Shown here piece by piece: positions 63,901 to 64,000 of a stretch of 64,000 bases of DNA. The position numbers were made by a program, and so were the translations under genes. The notes under the pieces are model-generated. The model worked only from the letters and a program-made list of their open reading frames with translations. It was not told where the DNA came from and did not search any database. This stretch comes from Punica granatum (Eukaryota > Streptophyta > Magnoliopsida > Myrtales > Lythraceae), in contig NC_045130.1 of NCBI RefSeq assembly GCF_007655135.1, positions 18,295,363-18,359,362 of the forward strand, written 5' to 3'. The stretch's first letter is position 1. Each line of letters opens with the position of its first letter.

Positions 63901-64000
63901 CTATCTATCTATCTATATATATATATATATATATATAAAGTTATAACCAATGCATCAAACTGAGGTAGAAGGAATAATACCAAAATAATATAAGAGTGTA
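60953..64000. other. PRS upstream region and AT-rich flank
   Basis: 60953-61140 is a GC-richer stretch that should contain the PRS 5' UTR and proximal promoter. Beyond it the DNA is AT-rich with T-rich tracts (61660-61800) and dinucleotide runs at 62546-62570 and 63025-63047. A single copy of the repeat family seen at 18222-19040 lies near 62200-62345. No other gene is supported. Confidence 0.5.
63888..63937. repeat. Compound (CTAT)n/(TA)n microsatellite
   Basis: CTATATCTATAC-type repeats lead into perfect CTAT units and then a TA run. Confidence 0.85.

Noticed and set aside
1..64000. CRISPR arrays, rRNA or bacterial-type operons
   Set aside because: No short-spaced direct repeats with unique spacers, no rRNA sequence recognised, and clear introns in both host genes.

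Overview
The window looks like nuclear DNA of a flowering plant, most likely a eudicot. The evidence is short GT-AG introns in both host genes, AT-rich intergenic DNA, and Copia, Gypsy, MULE and Tourist-type repeats. No species is claimed.

Layout. 1-5717: AT-rich intergenic DNA with microsatellites, one small foldback element (4431-4520), a 113-bp-period duplication and a doubtful minus-strand terminal exon just before the first gene. 5718-11682 (+): a full ABCC/MRP-type ABC transporter gene, ten exons and 1502 codons by my splice reading, closest to the plant ABCC8 group. 11404-13185: the last two exons and 3' UTR of that gene are repeated downstream in inverted orientation as a broken remnant, with two GC-rich hairpins in the spacer. 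13181-17620: a second, larger inverted repeat with arms of about 1.6 kb and a loop of about 1.07 kb. One arm carries a 233-bp Tourist-like MITE that the other arm lacks. 17621-19568: AT-rich DNA with a diverged tandem repeat.

19569-46612: the dominant feature, a 27.0-kb Copia array built as five nearly identical LTRs (1674-1675 bp) alternating with four internal regions (4667-4668 bp). The whole array is flanked by one 5-bp target-site duplication (GGTAG), so it behaves as one insertion that became a tetramer. Each gag-pol copy is exactly one base short of an open frame, at a different place in each copy, and copy 4 also has a nonsense codon. Each LTR carries a sequence identical to the plant snRNA upstream sequence element, 33 bp upstream of a TATA box.

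46613-48640: a decayed Tat-type Gypsy pol relic next to the insertion site. 50386-51560: a non-autonomous MULE with an imperfect 11-bp target-site duplication. 51572-56433: AT-rich DNA with small duplications and a foldback MITE. 56434-60952 (-): a complete eight-exon gene for a probably plastid-targeted ribose-phosphate pyrophosphokinase (PRS1/PRS2 type, 393 codons). 60953-64000: AT-rich flank with microsatellites.

The two host genes (vacuolar/organic-anion transport and PRPP synthesis) show no functional link. The scientific interest lies in the repeat architecture: a shared-LTR Copia tetramer with a snRNA-like promoter element, and two nested inverted repeats beside the transporter gene that could form long hairpin RNA. 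Exon borders were read by eye from GT/AG sites and protein continuity.
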